Source: Stieleria mannarensis (GTDB lineage: Bacteria; Planctomycetota; Planctomycetia; Pirellulales; Pirellulaceae). Taken from it: a DNA stretch of 64,000 nt. Numbering within the stretch: position 1 is the stretch's first letter; the number at the start of each line of letters is the position of its first letter. The notes under the pieces were generated by a model, which saw only the letters and a list, made by a program, of their open reading frames with translations, made no database searches and was not told the origin of the DNA. This document shows positions 1 through 8,835 of the stretch, piece after piece. The stretch lies in the NCBI RefSeq assembly GCF_014154935.1, contig NZ_JACEHH010000016.1, forward strand, positions 110,518-174,517. The letters are read 5' to 3'. Position numbers and translations under genes: made by a program.

Positions 1-110
1 TCGAAAGCGACTTCCACGACCTGGCCGTTGGCAGGCACGTGTAGCCCACACGCACACAAGAGCGCGAGCAAGCCTGAGAGAATGCTTCGCCTCGGGAGGA
101 AGCTTTTCAT
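1..110 (-). CDS. Secreted protein, N-terminal fragment cut by the window edge
   Basis: The minus strand carries an ATG at 110 followed by 36 open codons running off the left edge. The start MKSFLPRRS, then a hydrophobic stretch (ILSGLLALLCACG) and an Ala-Asn-Gly-Gln junction, is a typical Sec signal peptide, so an exported protein is expected. It lies 78 bp downstream of the DUF1559 gene on the same strand and probably belongs to that envelope operon. The mature part is outside the window, so no function can be given. Confidence 0.6.
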   Translation of the reverse strand, partial: MKSFLPRRSILSGLLALLCACGLHVPANGQVVEVAF

Positions 111-188
111 CAGTTGAAACTCCAAAGTAAGTAAAACGGAAAACCTTCGAGACAATCGAATGGGTGAAACAAATCAACGGCAGAGAAA

Positions 189-1286
189 CTATTCGGGCAT
201 CGGGGCATCGTTCTCGGCCCCATTGCGTGTCCCCAAAGCGCTGAACAGCTTTGCGTCGATGCTGTCAGAGATCAGGCGGACCGATCCGTCGCCGGCACAG
301 AACTGTGCACCGCCGGGGTGATTGCTGCCGAAGCTCACTTCGTACGCGCCCCATTCGGGCGACGCGTCGCTGAATCGGACATCGTCGGGACGCTTGTAAT
401 TGATCGCGACGGCGGTCGAACCGCCTTGCTCGGACCAGTCGGTGCCTTCCCAGTTGTCGAAATCATCGCCGCCGATGGCCCAGTGGTCCTTGCGGCCGGT
501 GTTCTGGTTTTCCTGGCGTGACGATTCGATGCTGTGGACAAAGTCCGGCTCGACTTCGCCGAACATCAGCGTGTTGGCCAACCCGTCGGTCACGTCGCGA
601 AACTTGGCACCGTCCATGCCGCCTTGGCTGATCCGCGCCTTTTCCGGCGGCCGCGTGATGATCATGCCGTCCAGTTCGCTGTGATGCTTCGTCGGCGTTC
701 GGTCCGGTCCCCAGGTCGCTCGATTGGGACGTCCCCAGCCGAACGCAGGCTTCCAGTCATTGGGCTGAATGCCGGTGACAACGCCCAGGTAATTGGCCGG
801 CTCTCGCTGCGAAACGAACCACGGCGGCGAGTAGCAGGAAGCGTCAAAGACCGGGCCATTCATCACCGACGAAGGACACTTGTAGGCGTCGACGGTGATT
901 TGACAGGCGGCGATCTGGCGCAGTTCGGGGCTGGATGAATCCAACGTCGCGTCTTCCCGCGCGACCGATGCGGCCCAGTTGACCGAACCGAACGACAGAC
1001 GCTCGAACGTCGCGGACTGTTCCAGGTACGGCAGGATGAACGCACTCCAATGGCCGCCCTCCTGGGCCTCGCCCAACATCGGCAGCCCCTTGTGAACCAG
1101 CTCGAAGTTGTGTGTCGCCAAACCGATCTGTTTCAGCTTGTTGGAACAGGTCATGCGGCGACTGGCTTCGCGAGCGGCTTGGACCGCCGGGAGCAACAGA
1201 CCGACCAACACGCCGATGATCGCGATCACGACAAGCAGTTCAACTAGCGTGAACGCGGACCTGACTTGCGTTCGATGGGTATTCAT
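189..1286 (-). CDS. DUF1559 domain protein with type IV pilin-like N-terminus
   Basis: A 365-aa member of the DUF1559 family, which is strongly expanded in Planctomycetes and has no established function. The N-terminus has the prepilin methylation motif [14 protein letters not shown] followed by [15 protein letters not shown], so it is probably handled as a pseudopilin-like surface protein. The C-terminus has the family H-X9-DG pattern (SNHPGGAQFCAGDGSV). I chose the ATG at 1286 (MNTHRTQ) over a TTG five codons upstream. One oddity is that the residue before the Phe of the pilin motif is Ala (RSAFTLVE) rather than the usual Gly of the prepilin peptidase site. A small lipoprotein gene lies 58 bp upstream on the same strand, a common partner in this phylum. 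Confidence 0.93.
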   Translation of the reverse strand: MNTHRTQVRSAFTLVELLVVIAIIGVLVGLLLPAVQAAREASRRMTCSNKLKQIGLATHNFELVHKGLPMLGEAQEGGHWSAFILPYLEQSATFERLSFGSVNWAASVAREDATLDSSSPELRQIAACQITVDAYKCPSSVMNGPVFDASCYSPPWFVSQREPANYLGVVTGIQPNDWKPAFGWGRPNRATWGPDRTPTKHHSELDGMIITRPPEKARISQGGMDGAKFRDVTDGLANTLMFGEVEPDFVHSIESSRQENQNTGRKDHWAIGGDDFDNWEGTDWSEQGGSTAVAINYKRPDDVRFSDASPEWGAYEVSFGSNHPGGAQFCAGDGSVRLISDSIDAKLFSALGTRNGAENDAPMPE

Positions 1287-1344
1287 GATTCTTGGGGTCA
1301 AGATGACAATAAAATGGTTGAAAACTCAGGGTTCCGGCGGGGGC

Positions 1345-1797
1345 TCACTTGGCCGGAATGTCGAAGACAAATTCATTCGCGTCGCCGTCGCCGACCGCAA
1401 ATTCGACCGGGCTTTCCGAGTCGCTGGAGTAGGGTTCGGGCACGATCTCTTCGGTGATCAGTTTGGGGTTGTCGTCATGCTTTTCGTTCGGATCGAGCGT
1501 CTCATGGCTGCCGACGCCCTTCTGAACCATGCAGGAAAACGAGACGCGATAATTGCCGGCGGCCAGTCCGTCGCCCGCGCTGCTGCGCAAGGTCAACACG
1601 CCGTCGGCATCGGTCTCACCGACCCCCATGCGGAACTTGTCGACGGGTTCATCAAGCGGACGCATGTAGACGAGAAGCCTGTCGTGCGACTCACCTCCCA
1701 GCGTCACCTTCCCGGTCACCTGGTGCAGTTCGGGGTCGCCACATCCGATCGAGCAAAGAACTGTCAGCGAAGCGAATAGAAAGAGGAACTTGTTCAT
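1345..1797 (-). CDS. Small lipoprotein, carboxypeptidase-regulatory-like
   Basis: A 150-aa protein starting at the ATG at 1797 (MNKFLFLFASLTVLCSIGCGD). The hydrophobic leader ends in a lipobox (SIGC), so it is an exported lipoprotein. The mature part, with VTGKVTLGGE near its start and GNYRVSF near its end, resembles the beta-sandwich (transthyretin/carboxypeptidase-regulatory-like) lipoproteins that precede DUF1559 genes in many planctomycetes. A longer reading frame starting at 1845 would put 16 non-hydrophobic residues before the leader and is rejected. It is the first gene of the leftward operon and is divergent from the phosphonate-type pair. Binding partner and role are unknown. Confidence 0.85.
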   Translation of the reverse strand: MNKFLFLFASLTVLCSIGCGDPELHQVTGKVTLGGESHDRLLVYMRPLDEPVDKFRMGVGETDADGVLTLRSSAGDGLAAGNYRVSFSCMVQKGVGSHETLDPNEKHDDNPKLITEEIVPEPYSSDSESPVEFAVGDGDANEFVFDIPAK

Positions 1798-1947
1798 GTC
1801 GGTGGGTGGAACTTCGATCCGGTCGTGGTGCGGTCCTGGCGTCACAATCGACGCGGTTTGGAATCATTTGCTTCCGCGACGCCGTAGGGCATCTGTTGCC
1901 GGGCGGTGCGGCAGGAAGTAAAGCGACCCGCGGCCGCGAAAAAAAGC

Positions 1948-1980
1948 GGATTGCGCACTCGGTTTGCGGGATTGCGCAAT
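1948..1980. promoter_or_regulatory. Paired palindromic operator candidate in divergent intergenic region
   Basis: The 448-bp region between the lipoprotein gene and the FAD oxidoreductase gene contains GGATTGCGCA twice (1948-1957 and 1969-1978), exactly 21 bp apart, i.e. two helical turns. The second copy sits in a perfect palindrome ATTGCGCAAT (1971-1980) and the first in a near-palindrome ATTGCGCACT (1950-1959). Spacing and symmetry are what a dimeric repressor or activator site would show. No regulator gene is adjacent. The rest of 1798-2245 shows no gene. Confidence 0.35.
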
Positions 1981-2245
1981 TGGTTAAGAGACTTCTCGCA
2001 ACGCACACAGTCGCGTTTGCGTTGCTTGGTTTTTTGATGAGCGTTGCGTGAAGCGAACCACCTATCGTGCGGAGTGACAGGCCGGAAGGTGTTCGCGAGG
2101 GTTGGTGCGTCAAGGATTTGCCGAAGAGGAAACACCCCCATTGACCGCGCGACGCGTTCTGTACAATCCGCGATCGAGTCGTGATGATGTCGGCGGGTCG
2201 CGGTGATCCGAGATTGAACGGGACAAACTCTGACTGAGTGTTGGT

Positions 2246-3415
2246 GTGGACAGCGATAACAAGTACGACCTGATGGTGGTCGGCGCAGGTGTTTTAGGTA
2301 CCTTCCACGCCTATGAAGCGCTGCGGCGTGGAAAACGCGTGCTGTTGGTCGACAAAAACTCACAGCCGGTTGGAGCGACGGTCCGCAACTTTGGACAGGT
2401 CGTCCCCTCCGGCATGGACACGGCTTGGCAACGCTTGGGACGCGACAGCTTGGATATCTACAAATCGATCCAAGCAGAATTCGATCTCTCCGTTCGACAC
2501 GAAGGCAGCATCTATTTGGCGTCGGACGCGGAGGAAGTCGCGCTGATCGAGGAACTGCATGCGATCAACCGCCGTGACGGCTATCAATCGCAATTGTGGA
2601 CCCGCCAGCAATGCCAATCACGTTACCCGCTGCTGGCCGACGCATATTGCCGGGCCGGGTTGTTCTTTCCCGATGAAGTTTCCGTCGATCCGCGCAAGAT
2701 GGTGCTTCGATTGCACGACTACCTGCGCGAACAATTCGGACTGACGCTCGCGATGTCGACCTGCGTCCGGCGTCTTGATCGATCGTCGTCAGACAGGGTG
2801 ACGGCTCACTGCACCGACGGACGGACCTTTCAATGCGAAAAAGCGATCGTCTGTTCGGGCGTCGAGTTCGGATTGCTGTTCCCCGAGCTGTTTCAAAGCG
2901 ATGAAATCGAAACGGTCAAATTGCAAATGGTCATGCTGGCCGCCCAGTCACCGGGGGCACTGCCGGGCAACGTCCTGACCGGACAATCGATTCGCCGCTA
3001 TGAAAGCTTTGCCGCATGCCCTTCGTATCGCGGCATCAAAGAACGCGAAGACCCGGATAGCTTGTGGAGAAAGTGGGGTGTTCATATCTTGTTCAAACAA
3101 GAAGTGGACGGGCACATCATCCTGGGCGATTCACACGAGTACGCCCCGGCATCACGGGCCGACGAGTTGAGTTTTGACTTGCAGATGCCGATCAACCGGT
3201 TCTTTGTTTCACAAGCACAACAGATCATGGGCTTGGCCAACTGGACCATCGAGCGGGCCTGGGCCGGCATGTATTGTCAATCCAAACATCCCTCGGGAAT
3301 CTTCCAGCGCACATTGGACGATGACATTCACGTTGCGACCGCGATCGGTGGCAAGGGGATGACCGGCAGCGCGGGATTCGCCAAACAACATTTAAAGGAA
3401 ATCTACGGTGATTGA
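2246..3415 (+). CDS. FAD-dependent amine oxidoreductase (TIGR03364-type, aminophosphonate catabolism)
   Basis: A 389-aa DAO/GlyA-oxidase-fold flavoprotein. The Rossmann FAD motif is GAGVLG at about residues 13-18, followed by a Glu/Asp-ended strand (VLLVDKNSQPVGAT) and VRNFGQV, typical of the TIGR03364 group. Members of this group recur next to phosphonatase-like genes, and related enzymes are reported to oxidise 2-aminoethylphosphonate or its N-methyl form to phosphonoacetaldehyde. It starts at GTG (2246). Its last 8 bp overlap the start of the PhnX-like hydrolase, so the two are translationally coupled and probably act in sequence. The substrate here is inferred from context only; sarcosine- or glycine-oxidase-like activity remains possible. 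Confidence 0.88.
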   Translation: MDSDNKYDLMVVGAGVLGTFHAYEALRRGKRVLLVDKNSQPVGATVRNFGQVVPSGMDTAWQRLGRDSLDIYKSIQAEFDLSVRHEGSIYLASDAEEVALIEELHAINRRDGYQSQLWTRQQCQSRYPLLADAYCRAGLFFPDEVSVDPRKMVLRLHDYLREQFGLTLAMSTCVRRLDRSSSDRVTAHCTDGRTFQCEKAIVCSGVEFGLLFPELFQSDEIETVKLQMVMLAAQSPGALPGNVLTGQSIRRYESFAACPSYRGIKEREDPDSLWRKWGVHILFKQEVDGHIILGDSHEYAPASRADELSFDLQMPINRFFVSQAQQIMGLANWTIERAWAGMYCQSKHPSGIFQRTLDDDIHVATAIGGKGMTGSAGFAKQHLKEIYGD

Positions 3416-4085
3416 ATTGGTCGTCTTTGACATGGCAGGCACGACGGTCGACGAAGACAACGTCGTCTACAAAACCGTCCGCGCCGCCATCAACGCCGCA
3501 GGCTACGAGTTCACGCAAGATCAAGTCCAAGCGGCAGGTGCCGGCAAAGAGAAGTCGCAAGCGATTCGCGACGTGCTGGCATTGGACGGCCAAACGCACG
3601 ACGAAGAGGAAGTCGCGACGATCTTTGCCGACTTTAAGTCGCGTCTGAAAACCGCGTACGAAGAACTGGATGTCAAAGAGCAACCGGGGGCGAGCGAATT
3701 GTTCCGGGCATTGCGAAAACGCGGGATCCGCGTGGTGCTGAACACCGGATACGACCGCGACACCGCGCTAAAATTGATCGACAAAATCGGCTGGAACGTC
3801 GGCACGGATGTCGATGCCTTGGTCACCGCGTCGGACGTCGACCGCGGACGCCCGCACGGCGACATGATCATCAAAGCGATGCGGGACCTGGGCATCGGAT
3901 CAGCCCGGAACGTCGTGAAGGTCGGCGATTCACAGATCGACATCCACGAAGGCCAAGACGCCGGTTGCGCCTTGTGCATCGGCATCACCACCGGAGCCCA
4001 AACCCGCGAGCAACTCGCCCAGGCCGATCCGGCCGACATCATCGACCGCTTGATGGATCTGTTGCCGCTGGTCGAGCGTCCCTGA
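3408..4085 (+). CDS. Phosphonatase-like HAD hydrolase (PhnX-like, TIGR03351-type)
   Basis: A 225-aa HAD-superfamily hydrolase starting at a GTG that overlaps the FAD gene by 8 bp. HAD motif I is DMAGTTVD (nucleophile Asp8, with Ala at +2 as in phosphonoacetaldehyde hydrolase, where phosphatases have Asp). Motif II is NTGYDRD and the acidic motif is KVGDSQIDIHEG. In the cap region GAGKEKSQAIR contains Lys47 and Lys49; by my alignment Lys49 falls where PhnX has its Schiff-base lysine. The likely reaction is cleavage of phosphonoacetaldehyde (or a close analogue) to acetaldehyde and phosphate. A generic phosphoglycolate-phosphatase role is less likely given Ala in motif I and the flavoprotein partner. 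Confidence 0.87.
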   Translation: MIELVVFDMAGTTVDEDNVVYKTVRAAINAAGYEFTQDQVQAAGAGKEKSQAIRDVLALDGQTHDEEEVATIFADFKSRLKTAYEELDVKEQPGASELFRALRKRGIRVVLNTGYDRDTALKLIDKIGWNVGTDVDALVTASDVDRGRPHGDMIIKAMRDLGIGSARNVVKVGDSQIDIHEGQDAGCALCIGITTGAQTREQLAQADPADIIDRLMDLLPLVERP

Positions 4086-4126
4086 GCGATCGGCCCCGTT
4101 CCCGCGACCAAGCGAGCCCACGATCG

Positions 4127-4182
4127 ATAGGACCAATAGGACAGCGAGGCCCCATACGTCGGAGATGTCCCATTGGTCCTAT
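4127..4182. terminator. Long inverted repeat between convergent genes
   Basis: Arms of 17 bp (4127-4143 and 4166-4182) match as inverted repeats with one mismatch around a 22-nt spacer. They lie between the 3' ends of the PhnX-like gene (+) and the SH3 protein gene (-). The arms are ATAGGACCAAT-rich rather than GC-rich, and there is no clean T-run, so this may be an interspersed repeat acting as a bidirectional terminator rather than a classical intrinsic terminator. Confidence 0.5.
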
Positions 4183-4228
4183 TTCACGGTCGCTATCGCG
4201 GGCGAAGCCCATTGCCCCTTGCCGCCCG

Positions 4229-6376
4229 TTAGCGGCGGATAGCCCGGTCGACCAGGATGTGCGGCGTGCTCATGCCTTCGAGTAGCTTTTCGTTGCCGCT
4301 GACTGCGACGCGGCTGTTCAGGTGGGTGCGAAGGTTGACGCCCGGATAGGGCGTGACGTAGGCGATCGTCAGCCCCGCATCATCGGTGAGCGCATACGGC
4401 GGGCTGTTGGCACGCGACGAATAGACCTGGACCAGATAACCGGTCGCGGTACCGACGGCCGGATCCGCCGGGGCCGATGGCAATGCCGATTGCGGTGCGG
4501 CGGCCCAGGGCTGGAGAGAGTCGGTGGCGGTTTGCGAGCCGGCTTGTTGAACCGTGGTTGCGTTCGGATCGGCGCCGGCAAGCGGCTGGGGACTCACCAG
4601 TGGTTGCGTGTTGACCGCCAGCGAAGCGGATTGGATCGTTGTCACGCCGTCGCGGCGGGCGGCGACATTGCGATAGCGCTGTGCCAACGCCAGCAACTCA
4701 CGGGTACGTGAGGCTTGGTTGACATCGCCAGAGCGCAACAGCGATTCGGTTCGTCGGATCAGGGGATCGAGTTCGTCGGCCGAGGCGGCTTCGGCCATCA
4801 GCTTGGAAAGGATTTGGCCGATCGCATCGGCGTCCGCACCGGCGACCGCGTCTTCGACCCGCGCGATCTGTTGGACGGTCACGATTCGTGACGGGGCCGT
4901 CGGCTTGGGCGGAATTGCCCCCAGCGTGGTGGCCTGCAGTCCGCCAGTTTGCATCACGCCGGATGACGGCGACGCCAGGGACTGCACCTGGGGCGACGGG
5001 GGTTCGGGGTATTGGGCCTGGGGCAGATTGGCAAAGCTTCCCGGCTGGGGCGTGGCCAGTGAGGCCGGCGGGGCGAGCGATCCGGCGGCCGCGACGCCGT
5101 CGGAGGTGCGTCCCGAACCGACGGTCCAGCGGCGATCAGCGCTCGACGTGGTGCGGAACACGCCTGCGCCGGAGGGATCGATTTCGACCAGTCGCGGCGG
5201 GCTGATGAAATTGGCGACGACGTCGGTCATGCGTTTCAGCGGGGCGGCGATCGCCGAAGCGGCCGCGGCGGCGCCGTTGGTTGGCACGTCGGCTAATCGG
5301 TCGGCGCTCAAGATGGAATTGGATTCGGCTTCGGGCAACAGCCCCGCCGCGTCGGGTTCGGCGGCGGCGTTGTCTTTCCATTCGGCTTTCAACCCGCTGC
5401 CGATCACGGCGCCACGGTCCTCAAAATCCTCGGCCTCGGCTCCCCGATGAAACTGGATCGCGCGATCGGCGAGCTTTTTGGATTCACCCCGCTTGTCGGC
5501 GACGTCGGTGCGTTCCGGGGCCGGCCGCAATTCGGGAATCACATCGGTTTCACGCAACGAATCGGTGGCGGCACCGCGACGGCTGGAGCGTGGTGCGGGT
5601 GCTTGCGATGCGTCGGCCGGATTCAGCCGGGCAAGCTTGGGAGCCGATCGAGCTTGCCGGTCGGCCTGTCCGTCGGCCTGTCCGCCAGAGTTTTCTTGGG
5701 TCGCTTCGGTCAAGGCGACGGGGGCCACGTCGCCGCGCGGTTGCAGGTCCCCTTCGCTGCTGGCCACACGGGCGGCCAACTGCTCGGCGCTTTCGACGAC
5801 CTCGTCGCGGTGGATCCAACGAAACTCTCCCGACGGAGGAACGATCCGGAGCCAGGTTTTAGTCCCGCCGGATCCTTCGCGTTTGTTTTCTCCCAAGACC
5901 GAAACGACTTCCCCGGCATCCAATTGGACCTGCCAGCGGTAGCGACGCGCCTTTCCCAAACGGGTTCCGATCCATGCGACGGTTTTGTCTTCGCGAATGG
6001 TGGCGATTTGCTGGTCAGCGGACAACTCGACCGCATCGGCCGGCATCCAACAAAAGCTGCCCTCCGGCGGACGCACGCCCAGCCAGCCGTCACTGGTTTC
6101 GACATAAACTTCGAGCTCTTGGCCACGGCGAAGCGGCTCGGTGCGGTAGTTGTCGGTGCCGGGACCGCATCGGGTGAACGCCGACGGCTCGGCGACAAAG
6201 ACGACATACGGCGCAAGGTCGTCCTCGGCTGCCGCCGGAATGTCGGGCTGTTGCGCCCGCGACACCGGGGACAGAGCTGCTTGGGCGACCAGACAAACCG
6301 CCAGAGCATGCAACACGGACGACGCGGCAAACGTACGGTGGGCGCAGAATCGTTTCGAGAATGACAAGACATCCAT
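4229..6376 (-). CDS. Secreted protein with two SH3-like domains
   Basis: A 715-aa exported protein. I chose the ATG at 6376 because it directly precedes the signal peptide (FAASSVLHALAVCLVAQAAL, then SRAQ at the cleavage region); the longer frame adds 67 residues encoded by repeat and intergenic DNA. Two consecutive bacterial SH3-like segments follow (about residues 45-125 and 125-205), each ending in a Trp-containing strand (GSFCWMPADAV; GEFRWIHRDEV). The middle is Ala/Pro/Ser-rich and probably disordered. A helical and C-terminal conserved part (YLVQVYSSRANSPPYALTDD onward) is a possible third small domain. SH3-like domains of this kind bind peptides or cell-wall material. The gene appears monocistronic. 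Confidence 0.85.
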   Translation of the reverse strand: MDVLSFSKRFCAHRTFAASSVLHALAVCLVAQAALSPVSRAQQPDIPAAAEDDLAPYVVFVAEPSAFTRCGPGTDNYRTEPLRRGQELEVYVETSDGWLGVRPPEGSFCWMPADAVELSADQQIATIREDKTVAWIGTRLGKARRYRWQVQLDAGEVVSVLGENKREGSGGTKTWLRIVPPSGEFRWIHRDEVVESAEQLAARVASSEGDLQPRGDVAPVALTEATQENSGGQADGQADRQARSAPKLARLNPADASQAPAPRSSRRGAATDSLRETDVIPELRPAPERTDVADKRGESKKLADRAIQFHRGAEAEDFEDRGAVIGSGLKAEWKDNAAAEPDAAGLLPEAESNSILSADRLADVPTNGAAAAASAIAAPLKRMTDVVANFISPPRLVEIDPSGAGVFRTTSSADRRWTVGSGRTSDGVAAAGSLAPPASLATPQPGSFANLPQAQYPEPPSPQVQSLASPSSGVMQTGGLQATTLGAIPPKPTAPSRIVTVQQIARVEDAVAGADADAIGQILSKLMAEAASADELDPLIRRTESLLRSGDVNQASRTRELLALAQRYRNVAARRDGVTTIQSASLAVNTQPLVSPQPLAGADPNATTVQQAGSQTATDSLQPWAAAPQSALPSAPADPAVGTATGYLVQVYSSRANSPPYALTDDAGLTIAYVTPYPGVNLRTHLNSRVAVSGNEKLLEGMSTPHILVDRAIRR

Positions 6377-6535
6377 GTCGTTGTTCCGTCGCAAATGATG
6401 GGGTTCCAGGCGACCCGGCGGCCGGCAAAGCTTTGATGTAAGCCTGGGACATAGCCAACTTCCGACGTTGGAATCAAGACAGAACTGTTCAGCGGTCGCG
6501 AGGCGTCGCTTCCAGCTGAACAAAGCCTCCGCGAC

Positions 6536-6597
6536 GTAGCTACGCTCGCCAGAGCGTGGAACACGGTAGGGAACCACCTTCTGGCGAAGGTAGCTAC
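6536..6597. repeat. Family A REP pair (BIME-like), copy 1
   Basis: Two REP-like units in inverted orientation with GTAG at the outer ends. Unit 1 (6536-6559) is GTAG, stem CTACGCTC, loop GCCA, stem GAGCGTGG. Unit 2 on the other strand (6574-6597) is GTAG, stem CTACCTTC, loop GCCA, stem GAAGGTGG. Each stem is 8 bp with one T.G wobble. The four central bases differ between units but stay paired. It lies between the unknown gene at 6647-7375 and the SH3 protein gene. Confidence 0.85.
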
Positions 6598-6646
6598 GTA
6601 TTTTCGGTCAAACACGACGCATGCCCCCACTCCGGCTCAACCGGCC

Positions 6647-7375
6647 TCAGGCCGGGTGGCGTGGCAGGTAGAGGTCGACTTGGTCTTCCTGGAAAACCCG
6701 AAACTTGACCCCGTGCGTCCAGAGCGTGAAATAGCTGCCAAACGGATCGGCCAGCCCCGTCGGCTCGGCATAGAACGGCCACATCAGGTAATCGCGGAGC
6801 ATGGCGTCACAGGCCATGAAGTAGTACGCCGGGCGCAGCAATTCGGCGTGCGGATCAACGCCGGCGGCTTTTTCGGTCAGCGCCGGGGCGTGATCCAAGA
6901 AGACGTTCAGCAGCTCACTTCGCTCGTGCGGTTGTTTGGGGTGTTTCGGCGGGATGCCTTCCAGGACTCGGATTTTGGGGGGCGAGGCGAGTTTTTCGGC
7001 GACGCGATCGTCACCGACCGCTTCGGCGAGCTGCCGCAGGCCGTCGATCCAGGTCGCACCGTGATGCTCGGCGGATTCGGGCGGCAACGGGCTCGGCGAG
7101 CGAACGATAAAGAACGCGTCCCGGCCACCTTGGGGGCGTCGGTCGTCACCGGCGGCGGCGTAGACGCGTTGCAGCCGGTCGGACAGCTGGTCGCCTTGGG
7201 GAAAGGGATCAAAAAGGCCGGAGAGGTCACTGCCGTCGGGCCGAAACAGCTGGAAGAATCCGATCAGCGACTCTGATTCGGTCAACTCCGGCCCCGGACC
7301 GCTCTCGGGCGCCTCGCCACCCCCGGCCTGGGAGGCGAGTTCACGGCAACGCTCGATAAAGGGGGCAGTCGTCAT
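6647..7375 (-). CDS. Conserved hypothetical protein, family not recognised
   Basis: A 242-aa soluble, acidic protein without signal peptide or membrane segment, starting at the ATG at 7375 (MTTAPFIERC). Codon use resembles its neighbours and the frame is long and clean, so it is a real gene. Visible features are a Pro/Gly/Glu-rich segment at about 20-30 (GEAPESGPGPE), and an aromatic C-terminal half (YYFMACDAMLRDYLMWPFYAEP; FGSYFTLWTHGVKFRVF) that looks like a compact domain. I cannot assign a function. It stands alone upstream of the repeat at 6536-6597. Confidence 0.75.
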   Translation of the reverse strand: MTTAPFIERCRELASQAGGGEAPESGPGPELTESESLIGFFQLFRPDGSDLSGLFDPFPQGDQLSDRLQRVYAAAGDDRRPQGGRDAFFIVRSPSPLPPESAEHHGATWIDGLRQLAEAVGDDRVAEKLASPPKIRVLEGIPPKHPKQPHERSELLNVFLDHAPALTEKAAGVDPHAELLRPAYYFMACDAMLRDYLMWPFYAEPTGLADPFGSYFTLWTHGVKFRVFQEDQVDLYLPRHPA

Positions 7376-7976
7376 GATGCAGTCAACGTTGGCGGGATGA
7401 AACTCAAGAACCGGCCCAAAGGCCGCTCAACAAGCGGATGACACGTCATGAAGTTGTAGTCAACCGTCCAGCAACAACGAGCCCCCAGCCTGGGCTGGCG
7501 AAAATCAATGGAACTTGGAACATTGGGTAGGATCGGGGACGTTCAACGATTCTGCTGGACCCCTCAATTGCAAATTGCAAACTGTTCATTGCAAAATTCA
7601 AATTTGCCGGGAATTGTCGCTCAAATCATTTCGCAATTTGCATTGTTCATTTTGCAATTTTCAATCGCTGCCGGTTCACCAGTTTTCGACGCCACGTACT
7701 TTTCATCAGGCCACCCCCAGCCTCACCAAGGACCCAGATCACCCCGACACTCTTGCCGCGGGGCTAGCGTTCCGCTACCCTCTCCGCCCCGGCAGGAAAC
7801 ACGTCGTTTTTCTGCTCCGTCTACCTTTTTGTCTGCGTGAATGGGATGAAGGGCCCCGCTTGTCGGGGGTGTGCACGAAGATCGCGTTGGTCTTTTTCGG
7901 CACATCAGTCCCTGGGAACGGCATTTGACCGTTTCGCGATGCCCCCGCTGACGCTCCACCTGGAGAAACTGTCTCG
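7376..7976. other. Non-coding region upstream of rpsB with AT-rich repeats
   Basis: No convincing gene is present in these 601 bp. At 7565-7668 there is an AT-rich patch made of TTGCAATTTGCAA-like words. TGTTCATTGCAAAATTCAA (7584-7602) recurs imperfectly 60 bp later as TGTTCATT..TGCAATTTTCAA (7644-7664), and there is also inverted similarity. The last 130 bp before rpsB may be its mRNA leader, since ribosomal protein S2 commonly represses its own operon. I could not define a structure. Confidence 0.4.
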
Positions 7977-8780
7977 ATGTCTAATCCGATCGTACAAGAG
8001 ATGATTGAAGCCGGTGTCCACTTTGGTCACCGCACGAGTCTGTGGAACCCGAAGATGAAGCCATACATCTTCGGCAGCAAGAACCAGATTCACATTCTGG
8101 ACATTCGCGAAACCCTTCGCGGCATGCTCCGCGCCAAGAAATACCTGGGCCAAGTCGCCTCGGGCGGGTCGCTGATCTTGTTCGTCGGGACCAAGCGTCA
8201 AGCCGGCGAAGCAATCGAGGAACAGGCCAGCCGCTGTGGCATGCCGTTCGTCAGCGAGCGATGGCTGGGAGGCACGCTGACCAATTTCCGCACCATTCGC
8301 AGCCGACTGGGCCGATTGGAAGAACTGGAAACGATTCGCGGCAGCGACGCGATCAACGGTTACAGCAAAAAGATGCAATCGGCGCTCAATCGCGAGCACC
8401 GCAAGATGTACCGCAACTTGAACGGGTTGCGGACGATGAACCGATTGCCGGAGTGCTTGTTTATCGTCGACCCGGGCAAGGAGCGCAATGCGGTTCGCGA
8501 AGCGAAACGGTTGGGCATCACCACGGTGGGGCTGATCGATACCGACAGCGACCCGTCTCTGATCGACCTTCCGATCCCCGGCAACGACGACGGGATCCGA
8601 AGCATCGAATTGATCTTGAAACAACTGGCCGACGCGGTGAACGCCGGCAAGGGGCAAACCGACGTCGGCGCCCCGGCTGCACCGGTCGCCCCGGCGGCCG
8701 AAGCTGCTGCACCGGCAGAGCAAGCGGCCGAAGCGGCTGCGGCCGAACCCCAGGCGGCCGAAGCGAGTCCGGAAGCCTAA
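7977..8780 (+). CDS. rpsB: 30S ribosomal protein S2
   Basis: A 267-aa small-subunit ribosomal protein with family hallmarks: [23 protein letters not shown] near the N-terminus, the GTKRQAGE strand, [14 protein letters not shown] and [20 protein letters not shown]. After about residue 225 a low-complexity Ala/Pro/Glu tail ([16 protein letters not shown]) extends the core, which is common in high-GC lineages. GGAG (7962-7965) lies 11 nt before the ATG. It is the first gene of the conserved rpsB-tsf-pyrH-frr cluster, with 55 bp to tsf. Confidence 0.99.
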   Translation: MSNPIVQEMIEAGVHFGHRTSLWNPKMKPYIFGSKNQIHILDIRETLRGMLRAKKYLGQVASGGSLILFVGTKRQAGEAIEEQASRCGMPFVSERWLGGTLTNFRTIRSRLGRLEELETIRGSDAINGYSKKMQSALNREHRKMYRNLNGLRTMNRLPECLFIVDPGKERNAVREAKRLGITTVGLIDTDSDPSLIDLPIPGNDDGIRSIELILKQLADAVNAGKGQTDVGAPAAPVAPAAEAAAPAEQAAEAAAAEPQAAEASPEA

Positions 8781-8835
8781 GCACACGTCAATACAAAAAC
8801 ACTTAGTCGAAAAACGACTTTTCTGGAGGATACAA

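Noticed and set aside
6376..6577. 67-residue N-terminal extension of the SH3 protein
   Set aside because: It is encoded partly by the family A REP pair and precedes a perfect signal peptide; the ATG at 6376 is preferred.
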